From Breznakibacter sp047600785 (lineage in GTDB: Bacteria > Bacteroidota > Bacteroidia > Bacteroidales > Marinilabiliaceae): 64,000 nucleotides of DNA. A program made the translations under genes and the position numbers. The notes beneath the pieces were generated by a model that worked only from the letters and a program-made list of their open reading frames with translations, was not told where the DNA came from and made no database searches. The stretch is from contig JASGKH010000002.1 of assembly GCA_047600785.1 (NCBI GenBank), positions 62,001-126,000 of the forward strand, read 5' to 3'. Shown in pieces: positions 1 to 9,989 of this stretch (positions within the stretch are counted from its first letter, which is position 1; every line of letters starts with the position of its first letter).

Positions 1-572
1 TAAACGGATTGCGCGATTATGCCAACGTATTTGTCAACGGTTTACCCGTCGGCACGCTCAACCGGATGTACAACCAATTTTCGTTGGAGGTGGATATCCC
101 GTTTAACGGCATGCTCGATATCCTGGTCGAAAACCTGGGGCGTATCAATTATGGCGACCAATTGCCGCACAACCGCAAAGGCATTATCAGCCCCGTGTTC
201 GTGGACGGATGGGAAATAACGGGTGGTTGGCAAATGTTCAAATTGCCGTTCGCGCAGGTTCCCCGATCGGTGGTGGCCGGTATGAAGCCCAAGCCGCGTA
301 TCCCTACGTTGTACAGCGGGCAGTTTAAAGTGAAAAAGCCTGGCAACGCGTTCCTTGATATGCGTGGCTGGGGAAAAGGGGCGGTGTTCGTCAACGGCCA
401 CCATTTGGGGCGTTACTGGCATGTGGGGCCGCAGCAAACGCTTTATCTGCCCGGATGCTGGTTGAAAAAGGGCATCAACGACATTGTGGTGTTCGATCAG
501 GAAAACCCGGTTATCCAACAGTCGGTATCGACGTTGACCCATGCCATCCTGGAATCGCTTTATGAACCGTAA
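1..572 (+). CDS. GH35-type beta-galactosidase, C-terminal fragment (5' end outside window)
   Basis: The reading frame is open from the left window edge (first full codon at base 3) and stops at 570-572, so only the last ~190 residues are present. The segment FVNGHHLGRYWHVGPQQTLY near the end is typical of the C-terminal beta-sandwich of family GH35 beta-galactosidases, which remove terminal galactose from glycans; the catalytic barrel and its two glutamates would lie upstream and cannot be checked. An earlier FVNG repeat (NVFVNGLPVGTLNR) is the equivalent motif of a preceding jelly-roll domain. The next gene begins 31 bases after the stop (or overlaps it if an ATG at 562 is used), so the two are probably co-transcribed with the SusC/SusD genes downstream, suggesting a galactoside-related PUL. 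The apparent TTG start at 9 is only internal. Confidence 0.82.
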   Translation, partial: NGLRDYANVFVNGLPVGTLNRMYNQFSLEVDIPFNGMLDILVENLGRINYGDQLPHNRKGIISPVFVDGWEITGGWQMFKLPFAQVPRSVVAGMKPKPRIPTLYSGQFKVKKPGNAFLDMRGWGKGAVFVNGHHLGRYWHVGPQQTLYLPGCWLKKGINDIVVFDQENPVIQQSVSTLTHAILESLYEP

Positions 573-603
573 TCTGTTATCTAACAATGCTAAACCTATT
601 GAT

Positions 604-3264
604 ATGACCTCTCTTTTCAGTAAAACTCTCGTTATTTGCTCATTGGCCCTTTTATTGGCCGCCTGTCACCATCCAAGCCTTGTGGGCGATGCCGCAAAGC
701 GGGATTTGATCCACCAACGCTTCCTTTCCCAAAAAGAACTGGCAAAAAACAGGAGCGGCCAGCTTTTTGGCGTGTTCGACGGCCCACTGACCGCTCAGGA
801 GACCGAAGCCCTGGAATTCTTGTATGCTTACATGCCATTGAGCGATTTGGCCAATTACGATGGGTCTTTTTACCTGTCGCAGGTGCGTTATGCCTTAAAA
901 ACACGAGAGGTTTTTTCATGGGGAAAAACTGTCCCCAATGATGTTTTCCTCCACTTTGTATTGCCTTACAGAGTCAATAACGAAGATTTGGATACGGCCC
1001 GTATGGTGTTTTTCAACGAGTTGAAAGACCGTGTGGTCCATATGGGCATGCGTGAGGCCGCGCTGGAGGTGAACCACTGGTGTCACGAGAAAGTATCATA
1101 CCAACCGACAGATGGGCGTACCAGTGCTCCGTTAAGCACGGTTCGGTCGGCATTTGGCCGTTGCGGCGAGGAGTCTACGTTCACTGTCACCGCCATGCGT
1201 GCGGTCGGCATTCCGGCAAGGCAGATTTACACGCCGCGCTGGGCCCATTCCGATGACAACCATGCCTGGGTTGAAGTATGGATCGATGGCAAATGGTATT
1301 TCCTTGGGGCCTGCGAACCCGAACCCGATTTGAACATGGGCTGGTTTGCCGGGCCGGCCACACGCGCCATGTTGCTCCATACGCGCGTATTCGGCCAGTA
1401 TGACACAAAGGATGACGTGGTCACACGCGACGACCGGTACACCGAGCTGAACGTGATCCCCGATTACGCTCCTGCCAAACGCTTTTATGTAAAAGTGGTT
1501 GAAAACGGGGTTCCGGTCGCCGAGTCCGATGTGGAATTCCAACTTTACAACTATGCCGAATTTTATCCCATTGCCAGGGCAAAAACGGATGATGACGGCA
1601 TTTGTTCGCTGCTGACGGGGTATGGCGATTTAATAGTTTGGGCATCGGCCAACGGGAAAGTTGCATACCACAGGGCACGCATTGCCCAAACCGATACGGT
1701 GGTGTTGGCCCTTGCCCCATATGGGCAGACAGTGTCCGACGAAGAGTTCGACATTGTGCCTCCGCCGCTTGGCCCGATTGCCGAGGCGTCGAAACAGGGG
1801 CGGGAGGAAAACACGCGCCGTTTACACCAGGAAGATTCGATCCGTAACGCTTATGAACGGACGTTCATCGATTCGGCGGGCATTGCCGCAGTGGCTGCCA
1901 GATTAGGGACCGGTTTCCCAAAACTGAAAACCATCTTCACCCAAAGTTGCGGGAACTGGGCCGTGGTAAAAGAATTTTTGCTCACCCAGGGAACCGTTGA
2001 TTTGGATAAGGCATTGGCGCTGTTGTCGGTGATATCCGACAAAGACCGTCGCGATGTGCGTCCTGATGCGCTGCGTGACCACTTCCTTTATTCCGATGCA
2101 TCGGTTGCCGCAGATGCCGGGTTGTTTAACGATTATGTGCTTAATCCGCGTATTGCCAACGAATTGGTAACTCCTTACAAACAGGAGATCCGGCTCTATT
2201 TTGGCGATGCTTTTGCTGCCGGGGCGCGCAAAGATGTTTCTAAACTGCTAACGTGGGTCAAAGACAGCATTTCTATCCAGGACAAAGCCAATACGTCGCG
2301 CAATCCCATACAACCGGCCCGCTTGCTTGAGCTGCGGGTGAGCGACAAAACCTCGCGGGATATTTTCCTTGTTGCGGCGTGCCGTAGTTTGGGCATTCCC
2401 GCCAGATTGGAGGAGTCGAGACGTGTTCCCCAGGTTTGGCGAAACGGGCAATGGGCCGATGTATCGCTCGAAACATTGGAGGCCGTACAGTCGCCCCAGG
2501 GAACATTGGTGCTGACATGGACACCTGATGGCCAACGTACGCCCCGCCCCGAATATTATAAACATTTCACCATTGCCAAATTCAACGGTGCCACTTTCCG
2601 GACCCTCGATTTTGAGTACAGTGCCCTGTTTGATAAGTTCTCTGCATCGTTGTCCCTTGATACCGGCAGATACATGATGGTTACCGGCATGCGCCAACCC
2701 GATGGCACGGTATGGGCGCGCCGCACGTATTTTTCGGTTGCCGAAGGAAAGGGGCTTCGGGTGCCCATCGAATTTGCGTCGGTCAAGCAACAAGGTGCAG
2801 AGTCCCGCGTTGCACTTGACTTAAAGCAATCGTTGACGATTTTTGGGTCTGAAGAAAAGATCGAAATTAACAAACTGGCAAGTTCCAGCGGGCTCGTGTT
2901 GGTATGGATCGATCCCGACAAGGAACCTACGAAGCATTTGTTAAATGATTTTGCGCGATTGAAAGAAGCCTTTGGGACCTGGCAGGGAACCATTCTGTTG
3001 TTGCTTGAGCCATCGAAGGTCACACCGGGATTCGATCCCCTGAAATATACCGCACTGCCTTCGAACGTACTTTTTGTGGTGGACGATGATGCTTTCCTGT
3101 CGAAAATAACAATGCAGCTAAAAAGTATCTCCGCAATGGCTTATCCTGCCTCGTTTGTAGTGACCGAGAAATCTGAAATGGTTTACCATGCCTCAGGTTA
3201 CAAAATAGGGGCAGGCGACGAAATACTCTCCAATCTTAAAACATATTGTCAAATTAAACACTAA
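604..3264 (+). CDS. Transglutaminase-like lipoprotein, multidomain
   Basis: 886 residues if started at ATG 604, which places a clean lipoprotein signal peptide first (hydrophobic core, lipobox LLAAC with Cys21); an in-frame ATG at 562 would add 14 residues and overlap the previous stop. A transglutaminase-like core is visible around residues 150-245: FGRCGEES holds the presumed nucleophile Cys187, DDNHAWVEVW the His220, and the GACEPEPD segment the acidic partner. Such bacterial domains may be proteases, amidases or ligases; the substrate is unknown. A second, degenerate copy of the fold seems present later (CRSLGIPARLEESRRVPQVW), without an evident catalytic triad, and the last ~150 residues (LVLVWIDPD... 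ASFVV) resemble a thioredoxin-like fold without CxxC. Lies directly upstream of SusC/SusD, so it probably acts at the cell surface or in the periplasm on peptide-bearing glycans (inference). Confidence 0.8.
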   Translation: MTSLFSKTLVICSLALLLAACHHPSLVGDAAKRDLIHQRFLSQKELAKNRSGQLFGVFDGPLTAQETEALEFLYAYMPLSDLANYDGSFYLSQVRYALKTREVFSWGKTVPNDVFLHFVLPYRVNNEDLDTARMVFFNELKDRVVHMGMREAALEVNHWCHEKVSYQPTDGRTSAPLSTVRSAFGRCGEESTFTVTAMRAVGIPARQIYTPRWAHSDDNHAWVEVWIDGKWYFLGACEPEPDLNMGWFAGPATRAMLLHTRVFGQYDTKDDVVTRDDRYTELNVIPDYAPAKRFYVKVVENGVPVAESDVEFQLYNYAEFYPIARAKTDDDGICSLLTGYGDLIVWASANGKVAYHRARIAQTDTVVLALAPYGQTVSDEEFDIVPPPLGPIAEASKQGREENTRRLHQEDSIRNAYERTFIDSAGIAAVAARLGTGFPKLKTIFTQSCGNWAVVKEFLLTQGTVDLDKALALLSVISDKDRRDVRPDALRDHFLYSDASVAADAGLFNDYVLNPRIANELVTPYKQEIRLYFGDAFAAGARKDVSKLLTWVKDSISIQDKANTSRNPIQPARLLELRVSDKTSRDIFLVAACRSLGIPARLEESRRVPQVWRNGQWADVSLETLEAVQSPQGTLVLTWTPDGQRTPRPEYYKHFTIAKFNGATFRTLDFEYSALFDKFSASLSLDTGRYMMVTGMRQPDGTVWARRTYFSVAEGKGLRVPIEFASVKQQGAESRVALDLKQSLTIFGSEEKIEINKLASSSGLVLVWIDPDKEPTKHLLNDFARLKEAFGTWQGTILLLLEPSKVTPGFDPLKYTALPSNVLFVVDDDAFLSKITMQLKSISAMAYPASFVVTEKSEMVYHASGYKIGAGDEILSNLKTYCQIKH

Positions 3265-3388
3265 CACCTAAAAGCCATGAAAAACAGTAGTTGATCAGTT
3301 TTTGATCTTAATGCTCTTCCTATTTCCCGTTTTATGGGAATAAACCTTACTAACACAGTAGTGAAAAAACAATTTTAATTTTCTAGCT

Positions 3389-6300
3389 ATGAAAGAAACA
3401 TTGGCCAAAAAGACAATCGGATGGTCTTGCAATTCTTTAAGACTATTGGTTGTTTGTGGCTTGTGCGTTATGGGTAGCGTGCAAGCAGTAGCTGCGGACG
3501 AAGTATCTCCGGCCGGAACGCAGCAGAAACAAGGTAAGACGATCACTGGTACCATCACCGATGCCAATGGGCAGGGTCTTGTGGGCGTGACGGTTGCCGT
3601 TGAAGGAACCTCTACGGGTGTCGTTACCGATGTAAATGGAAATTATACGATCACGGTGCCGTCTGAAAACAGTGTATTGGTCTTCTCTTTTATCGGGTAC
3701 ATCACTGAAAAAATGCCCGTTATCGGAAAAACCAATATCTCGTTTGTAATGGTCGAAGATGTAATGGAAATGTCCGAAGTGGTGGTAACTGCATTGGGGA
3801 TTAAACGTCAGGCACGTTCGTTGGGGTATGCGATGAGTACCATATCGTCGGCCCAATTGACCGATGTGGGTGCGCCAAGTATTACGTCGGCGATGTACGG
3901 GAAAGCAGCTGGTGTAAAAATAACCACGGCACCTGGCGGCGCCACCAGTGCCAGTAACGTGCAAATCAGGGGGATTAACTCGTTGAACTATAACCAGCAG
4001 CCCTTGTATGTGGTCGACGGGGTCATCATCCGCAACGATGGGCAGTATGGAGCCACAGGTGCCAATAACAACAACTATTGGGACGATCAGCGCATTCGGG
4101 GCAACGGAGCGCTGGATATTAACCCCAATGACATTGAAAGCCTTAGTGTGTTGAAAGGTGCCAGTGCCACTGCATTGTACGGTTCCGATGCGGCAAGTGG
4201 AGTCATTGTCATCACTACCAAAAAAGGAACCAAAAAGACCAAGGGGTTGGGGGTTGATCTGACTTATAATCTTGCAGTGGAAAATGTGGCGTTTTTGCCG
4301 AAATTCCAAAATGTGTACGGTCCCGGTTACGATCGTGCTTCCAACATTGCTTTAGGGGCCACTGCCGAAGGATGGGTTACCGATGCCGATTCCCCGTCGG
4401 GAGTTCGTCCTCTTTTTTATGCTTGGGGTAGCTTTGGTCCGAAAATGGATGGCCGTGAGGTAAGGTGGTGGGATGGCTCTACCCGGTCATATTCTGCACG
4501 TGAGGACAACTACAAGGATATTTACAGGACCGGCTATTCATCTAACCTGAACGTGGCCTTGTCCGACCAAAGCGATAAATTGACTTACCGTTTCACTGCT
4601 GCACGGTTGGATTATACCGGTACACAAGAAGGCAGCAAACAGGAGCGAAATACGTATGGGTTTAACAGTAGCTTGAAAATGAGCGACAAGGTGAGTTTCG
4701 ATTTGTTTGCCAATTACATCAATACGACAACAACAAACCGTCCTTACCAACTGGGACAAGTGTTGGGATCGTACGGCGGTTTCTTTAGCCGTACCGAAGA
4801 CATGGGACTGATGAAGCAACGTTACAAAACCGGGGAAGGTTATAAATATGCCACTTACGGTAGCTCAAGAACGGAAGATGCTTTTATTTATGACATCAGG
4901 GCTACCAACCTTCTTGATTTCTTTTGGCAACAGATGCGGAACAAATATGTGGAAACCGAGAACCGCTTGATTTCCAGTGGAACCTTGAACTGGCAAATTG
5001 CACGCGACTTTAGTTTCAGGGGACGTGTAGGTAGCGACTATACCGGAGTCGGTACCGAAAACAAACAATATAACGAATACCCGACGGCTTATAACTCTTC
5101 GTCAAGTAGTTCTGGTGCATATAGCGTAACCACGGGGATTTACTCTATTTTGTACACAGACTTTTTGTTGAATTATTCGAGAAAGCTGGGTGATAGCTTT
5201 AACCTGTCTGCAAGTGGCGGTTTCCAATCCCGAAATGAAAAATACAAGGATGAAACTTCCGGCACTGCTAACGGATTGGTCACCGAAAACTGGTTTAGCC
5301 TTAGTAACTCTTACGGAACACTAAACACCACTTTTGTCCGTAAGGAACTTTTAAAATATGCTTATTTGGGCATATTGAGCCTGGGATATAAGGATGTTTT
5401 GTTCCTTGAGGCAACAGCCCGTCAGGAGTATGCGTCTTCGTTGCCTTCCAAAAACAATAGTTACTTTTATCCTTCGGTAAACGGTAGTTTCATTTTTAGC
5501 GATGCATTCGCATTGCCCGAATTCTTTAATTACGGCAAGTTTAGGATGTCTTATGGGGTGGTGGGTAATGCGCCTCCTGCTTATGTATCTAACGTCGCTT
5601 ACACCCAAAAATCGCTCCAAACCGTAAACGGTTCTGTCCCTTCGTTGTCGCTGTCCAGCAGCTATGGGAACAACAACCTAAAGGCAGAAAAGAAGAAAGA
5701 GTTTGAGGTGGGTTTTGAAACCCAGTTTTTGAAAGGTCGCTTAGGAATTGACGCAAGTTATTATGAAAACAGGGTCGAAGACCAGATTTTGGACCTTTCG
5801 ACTGCCGCTTCGGTTGGCGCCACAAGCCAGATCGTCAATGTGGGTGAAATCGGAAGCCACGGTTTTGAGCTGGCATTGAATGCTACACCGGTTATGACTC
5901 CGGATTTCAAATGGGATTTGCGCGTCAATTATGGTTCCAACGTCAGTAAAGTGTATTCGTTGATGCCCGGAATTGATGAATTGGTTTTCTATACGGCAGA
6001 GCAAAATGCCATAAAACTGGTTGCCGGGGTCGGCGAAAAACTTGGTAATATTTATGTTTACGGTCGTGCGAAAGATGCAAATGGCAACTTCCTGATCAGT
6101 GACGATGGGTATTACATCATCGACAAAACCAAATACGAAAAAGCAGGGAACATCATGCCCAAGGCTGTAGGTGGTATTTCGAACACGTTTTCGTACAAGG
6201 GTTTTTCGTTGGATTTCCTGATCGATTATCGTTTTGGGGGCAAAATGGTGTCGCCCAGTATGAAATACATGAAAGGAGCTGGTTTGCTGGAAAACTCCAT

Positions 6301-6742
6301 GGAATACCGAGATGCCGAACATGGCGGGTTAACCTACACCGACGGCGGGGTTACTTACCATGACGGTGTGTTGCTTGATGGGGTTAACGAAAATACGGGT
6401 GCCAAAAACACAGTGGTGATCGATGCCGCCAATTATTACATCAACACCTTCTATTGGGGTGGCAATGCATGGAACGAAGAGGGTGCCGTTTTTGACAACA
6501 GTTATGTAAAAATGCGCGAGATCGCTTTGAGTTATAAGGTGCCTACCAGGGTGGCCGAAAAGCTAAGCCTTACCAACTTAAGGGTTTCGTTGGTCGGACG
6601 TAACCTGTTCTATATTTACCGCACGCTCGAAAACCTTGACCCGGAAGCACCTTTGGGCAACAAATGGTGGTCTCAGGGTATCGACGTGGGGTCTACTGCA
6701 GCCTCAAGAAGTTTTGGGGTGACGTTAAACGCCAGTTTCTAA
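3389..6742 (+). CDS. SusC/RagA-family TonB-dependent outer-membrane receptor (pair 1)
   Basis: 1117 residues. N-terminal signal peptide ending near VQAVAADE, then a carboxypeptidase-regulatory-like beta-sandwich (GTITDANGQGLVGVTVAVEG), the SusC box region (EVVVTALGIKRQARSLGYA), a TonB plug (VQIRGINSL, PLYVVDGVII, SVLKGASATALYGSDAASGV) and a long beta-barrel ending in an aromatic C-terminus (VTLNASF). SusC proteins form the energised import channel for oligosaccharides or peptides, closed by the SusD lid. The gene follows the transglutaminase-like lipoprotein by 124 bases and precedes its SusD by 17 bases, so SusC and SusD form one unit. The ligand cannot be read from the sequence; the upstream GH35 suggests galactose-containing glycans. 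Confidence 0.95.
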   Translation: MKETLAKKTIGWSCNSLRLLVVCGLCVMGSVQAVAADEVSPAGTQQKQGKTITGTITDANGQGLVGVTVAVEGTSTGVVTDVNGNYTITVPSENSVLVFSFIGYITEKMPVIGKTNISFVMVEDVMEMSEVVVTALGIKRQARSLGYAMSTISSAQLTDVGAPSITSAMYGKAAGVKITTAPGGATSASNVQIRGINSLNYNQQPLYVVDGVIIRNDGQYGATGANNNNYWDDQRIRGNGALDINPNDIESLSVLKGASATALYGSDAASGVIVITTKKGTKKTKGLGVDLTYNLAVENVAFLPKFQNVYGPGYDRASNIALGATAEGWVTDADSPSGVRPLFYAWGSFGPKMDGREVRWWDGSTRSYSAREDNYKDIYRTGYSSNLNVALSDQSDKLTYRFTAARLDYTGTQEGSKQERNTYGFNSSLKMSDKVSFDLFANYINTTTTNRPYQLGQVLGSYGGFFSRTEDMGLMKQRYKTGEGYKYATYGSSRTEDAFIYDIRATNLLDFFWQQMRNKYVETENRLISSGTLNWQIARDFSFRGRVGSDYTGVGTENKQYNEYPTAYNSSSSSSGAYSVTTGIYSILYTDFLLNYSRKLGDSFNLSASGGFQSRNEKYKDETSGTANGLVTENWFSLSNSYGTLNTTFVRKELLKYAYLGILSLGYKDVLFLEATARQEYASSLPSKNNSYFYPSVNGSFIFSDAFALPEFFNYGKFRMSYGVVGNAPPAYVSNVAYTQKSLQTVNGSVPSLSLSSSYGNNNLKAEKKKEFEVGFETQFLKGRLGIDASYYENRVEDQILDLSTAASVGATSQIVNVGEIGSHGFELALNATPVMTPDFKWDLRVNYGSNVSKVYSLMPGIDELVFYTAEQNAIKLVAGVGEKLGNIYVYGRAKDANGNFLISDDGYYIIDKTKYEKAGNIMPKAVGGISNTFSYKGFSLDFLIDYRFGGKMVSPSMKYMKGAGLLENSMEYRDAEHGGLTYTDGGVTYHDGVLLDGVNENTGAKNTVVIDAANYYINTFYWGGNAWNEEGAVFDNSYVKMREIALSYKVPTRVAEKLSLTNLRVSLVGRNLFYIYRTLENLDPEAPLGNKWWSQGIDVGSTAASRSFGVTLNASF

Positions 6743-6759
6743 TTTAAACCATCGAAGCC

Positions 6760-8352
6760 ATGAAAAATATAATTGTCATAACAGGTCTTTTGGTTGTGCT
6801 TTCGGGAGTTTTTACCGGGTGTTCCGACGAATTGGAGGATAAGTATATTGACCCCGAAAAATCGACTGATGCCAGCATCCCGGGCTTTTTTACCTCGATG
6901 TTGAACAACGACCGTGTTCGTCCAAACTATTGGAACGTACGCACGTTCTTGCTTCTACAACCTGCAATTTATTCGCAGACCGCTTATTTTTCGAATGAAA
7001 ATTCCCGTTATCAGGAATCAACCAGCTACACACAGCAGTATTGGAATAATTTCTATGTGTATAGTAGTAACGGAAGTGGTGCTTTAAGCACTTATACCGC
7101 AATGAAAGTGGCGTACAATGCACTTTCGGAATCTGAAAAAGAGTCTATGGATTTGTTCATGAATGCGGGAAAAGTGGTGCTGATTGATGAGGCGTCGAAA
7201 ATGGTGGACATGTGGGGAGATATACCTTACTCCGAGGCAGCCAGTTTGGTGACTGGGTCAATCATCAACAATCCTGCATTTGACGACCAGGAAGCATTGT
7301 ATGAAACTTTCGTGTCGGAGCTTGCCGATGCGGCCACATTCTTTAGTACCGCCAGCACAAGCGCAACTTTTGCCAAATACGATATCCTTGCCAAAGGAAG
7401 CGTTGATAAATGGCAGCGTTACACCAACTCTCTCCGGTTGCGGTTGCTTATGCGCTTGTCAATGGCCAAAGAGTCGACAGTGGAACCCATCGTGGCGGAA
7501 ATGTTGGCAAACAGCTCAGCTTATCCATTGGTGGATGGAGGTGGTGACGGCGATTATTCTCCAGGTTCGTCGGATATTTTGTTGCAGCCCCTTACCACTT
7601 ATACCGACAATTTAAATTCTGCGCTGACAGAATTGCCAAGCCATTATGCCCCTGATTACATGCTGAACACAGTCATGAAACCGGCTGATGATCCAAGGAT
7701 ACCGGTGATATTTGACAAATATGGACGGACAGTCAGTGGGGTATTTGTGCAGAACGCCGATTATGCCGCAATGCCAATTACGTTTACGTCCGAGGAGCAG
7801 TCAACCAATTACATGTATTATGCGATTCTCGATTCGGCCACGTTTTTGCAAAATCCCGCTTTACCGGGCATTGTCATGACGGCTTCCGAGGTTAATTTCC
7901 TGAAAGCCGAGGCATTTGAACGCTGGGGAGGAGGAGACGCCCAAGATGTTTATGAGACTGCAGTGAAACAGTCGGTGTCTTTCTACTACTATCTGAACAA
8001 CCTCAACGAAACCGGCCTGACTACTTTGGATAAACCCGTGAGTTCGGTGATCGACGATTTTGTGACAAATTCTACAATTTCATATTCCGGAACATCGACT
8101 GAGAAACTGGAGAAAATCTGGATACAAAAATGGCTCCATTTCGGGTTTTTGCAATCCATCCAGGCATGGTCGGAATATCGCCGGACAGGTTTCCCTGAAC
8201 TTACCTTTCCGGCTGCAACGTTGGTCGGGTATGAAACTCCGCCCACAAGGCTGCTTTATCCTTCGGATGAGGCCGCCTACAACAGCGAAAACTATAAAGC
8301 GGTCCAGGCAGAAGATACCCGTACCACAAAAATTTTCTGGGACGTTGACTGA
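6760..8352 (+). CDS. SusD/RagB-family surface glycan-binding lipoprotein (pair 1)
   Basis: 530 residues, 17 bases after the SusC stop. Starts with a lipoprotein signal (GVFTGC), followed by the alpha-helical TPR-rich SusD fold; typical markers are YWNNFYVY, the internal DMWGDIPYSEA segment and the C-terminal TEKLEKIWIQKWLHFGF and SEYRRTGFPEL motifs, which place it in the SusD-like subfamily that ends with IFWDVD-type sequence. It binds the ligand at the surface and acts as the lid of the SusC channel. A strong intrinsic terminator follows 23 bases downstream, ending the operon. Confidence 0.94.
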   Translation: MKNIIVITGLLVVLSGVFTGCSDELEDKYIDPEKSTDASIPGFFTSMLNNDRVRPNYWNVRTFLLLQPAIYSQTAYFSNENSRYQESTSYTQQYWNNFYVYSSNGSGALSTYTAMKVAYNALSESEKESMDLFMNAGKVVLIDEASKMVDMWGDIPYSEAASLVTGSIINNPAFDDQEALYETFVSELADAATFFSTASTSATFAKYDILAKGSVDKWQRYTNSLRLRLLMRLSMAKESTVEPIVAEMLANSSAYPLVDGGGDGDYSPGSSDILLQPLTTYTDNLNSALTELPSHYAPDYMLNTVMKPADDPRIPVIFDKYGRTVSGVFVQNADYAAMPITFTSEEQSTNYMYYAILDSATFLQNPALPGIVMTASEVNFLKAEAFERWGGGDAQDVYETAVKQSVSFYYYLNNLNETGLTTLDKPVSSVIDDFVTNSTISYSGTSTEKLEKIWIQKWLHFGFLQSIQAWSEYRRTGFPELTFPAATLVGYETPPTRLLYPSDEAAYNSENYKAVQAEDTRTTKIFWDVD

Positions 8353-8375
8353 TCTTTTTTGAGATAGTATATGAT

Positions 8376-8409
8376 AAAGGCCGCTTCGACTTATTGAAGC
8401 GGCCTTTTT
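8376..8409 (+). terminator. Rho-independent terminator after SusD pair 1
   Basis: Perfect inverted repeat aaaggccgcttc / gaagcggccttt (8376-8387 and 8396-8407) with an 8-base loop and a T run on the right. It sits 23 bases after the SusD stop and would end the GH35-SusC-SusD transcript. Confidence 0.88.
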
Positions 8410-8589
8410 ACGGGACAATTTTGCCGAAAGAGAAGTTATCTGTAGGATGGTTTTGTGCCAAAAAGTAAAGATTTGCATTCGTCGGTTCTTAGTGTGATTG
8501 AGGTAATGTCAATAAATGCCCATCTCATAAATAGTTAAAAAGAAAACGGATTTTGTCCAAAAATGTCAATTTTTTTATATCCATTAACA

Positions 8590-8597
8590 TATCTTTG
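8590..8597 (+). promoter_or_regulatory. Candidate Bacteroidota -7 box (TATCTTTG)
   Basis: Exact match to TAnnTTTG, preceded by a T-rich stretch about 16 bases upstream that could serve as a weak -33 element. The predicted transcript would start near 8604 and read toward the ROK kinase gene. Confidence 0.35.
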
Positions 8598-8909
8598 GGC
8601 TTTTATTTTTATCCGGAAACCCTTTGTCCCGGACCGTTCTGCTTTTCATGCAACCAACCTGTTAGCCTGGGCCGGTTTGTTTTATGAAACCTGATTAGGG
8701 ATAAGGTGCCGGATTGATTTGATAAATTGACAGGTGGTAATGGTTTATTATGATGGCCATATTTTATCTATGTTCCGAAGGTTTATGCCCGCAAGGCGGA
8801 CTTCAAGGGCAATTACGGGATGGTTTGTGGCCGAACCGCTTTCCCTGTTTCTACCAGAGGCAAAAGTCGAAATGAAAAGATATTGTAGTTGATTAAAATC
8901 TATGTTTCA

Positions 8910-9887
8910 ATGAAAAAACTAGCTATTGGAATTGACATTGGAGGGACAAACTCCGCAATTGGTGTGGTAGATGCCGAAGGCAACGTGTTGGTAAAAGGGG
9001 GGATTGACACCCCAGGGCACGGCGACATCGACCTTTATGTGAAAGATCTGGCCGATGCCGTTCGCGAGATGTTGTCGTCGGTCATGAAATTGAATCCGCA
9101 AGCGGAAATCCTGGGAATTGGAATTGGCGCGCCCAACGGAAATTATTACAGCGGGACCATTGAATATGCGCCCAACCTTTCGTTTAAAGGGGTGGTTCAT
9201 TTGGTCGATTTGTTAAAGAAGCAATTTCCTGAGTATACGCATATTGCATTGACCAACGATGCCAACGCCGCCGCCATTGGCGAAATGATTTACGGCGGTG
9301 CCAAGGGCATGAAGAATTTTGTGATGTACACATTGGGTACCGGTGTGGGAAGCGGTGTGGTGGTGAACGGCGACCTGGTTTACGGCCATGATGGCTTTGC
9401 GGGCGAATGCGGCCACACGACGTTGATCCCCGATGGCCGTTTGTGCGGTTGCGGAAGCAAAGGACACCTGGAAGCTTATTGTTCGGCACCGGGCATGAAA
9501 CGTACCGCGTTCGAGCTTTTGGTCAAGTACAATGCCACCGACAGCTTGTTGGCCGAGAAATCGTTCCTGAAACTTGATTCGAGAACGATTTACGAGGCGG
9601 CGGTAAAAGGCGATAAAGTGGCGCTGGAAGTGTTTGAACTGACCGGAAAATATTTGGGGCAGGGATTGGCCAACACGGTCCACCACCTTAGCCCCGAGGC
9701 TATTTTTCTGTTTGGCGGCCCCACGGCAGCTGGCGATTTGATCTTCAAACCGACCAAAGAGAGCATGGAGCAGCATTTGTTGCCGATATTCAAGAACAAG
9801 ATAAAGATCCTTCCGTCGCAACTGAGTGCAGGTGATGCGGCCATTGTGGGCGCCAGTGCATTGGTGTGGAAGGAATCTGAAAAATAA
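8910..9887 (+). CDS. ROK-family sugar kinase (glucokinase-like)
   Basis: 325 residues from ATG 8910; a longer frame from TTG 8889 adds seven residues with no support. The N-terminal phosphate-binding loop GIDIGGTNSAIGVVD, the sugar-binding NDANAAAIGE and GTGVGSGVV motifs and the ROK zinc motif region (GECGH, then CGCGSKGHLEAYC) are all visible; the fourth zinc position, usually Cys, is His here (CxCGxxGH). ROK kinases phosphorylate glucose, mannose, N-acetylmannosamine or similar sugars in the cytoplasm with ATP. Its position between two PULs fits phosphorylation of the hexose they release, most simply glucose. Followed by repeats and a terminator at 10163-10192. Confidence 0.9.
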   Translation: MKKLAIGIDIGGTNSAIGVVDAEGNVLVKGGIDTPGHGDIDLYVKDLADAVREMLSSVMKLNPQAEILGIGIGAPNGNYYSGTIEYAPNLSFKGVVHLVDLLKKQFPEYTHIALTNDANAAAIGEMIYGGAKGMKNFVMYTLGTGVGSGVVVNGDLVYGHDGFAGECGHTTLIPDGRLCGCGSKGHLEAYCSAPGMKRTAFELLVKYNATDSLLAEKSFLKLDSRTIYEAAVKGDKVALEVFELTGKYLGQGLANTVHHLSPEAIFLFGGPTAAGDLIFKPTKESMEQHLLPIFKNKIKILPSQLSAGDAAIVGASALVWKESEK

Positions 9888-9920
9888 GGGATTTGAATCG
9901 GGCGAATAGCCGATGTTGAA

Positions 9921-9970
9921 GAAAGTGCCTGAGTGCCAGAGTTCCTGAGTGCCAGAGAAAAGTGCAAAAG
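9921..9970. repeat. Dispersed repeat family C (GTGCCTGAGTGCCAGAG)
   Basis: The unit GTGCCTGAGTGCCAGAG occurs here twice in near-tandem. Related stretches lie at 25590-25612, 25797-25850, 36981-37020, 45366-45420, 48552-48600 and 51019-51040, always outside genes and mostly just after a stop codon. I do not recognise a named family. Confidence 0.7.
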
Positions 9971-9989
9971 GAGGGGAGCAGGAATCGCG

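Larger units (their letters stand above)
8353..8909. other. Non-coding stretch between SusD 1 and ROK kinase
   Basis: Apart from the terminator at 8376-8409, no open frame or RNA gene was recognised. An exact TAnnTTTG box (TATCTTTG, 8590-8597) lies about 300 bases before the kinase start. If it is used, the kinase has a long leader or a small RNA is made here; a second near-match (TATGTTTC, 8901-8908) sits immediately before the start codon. Confidence 0.5.
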
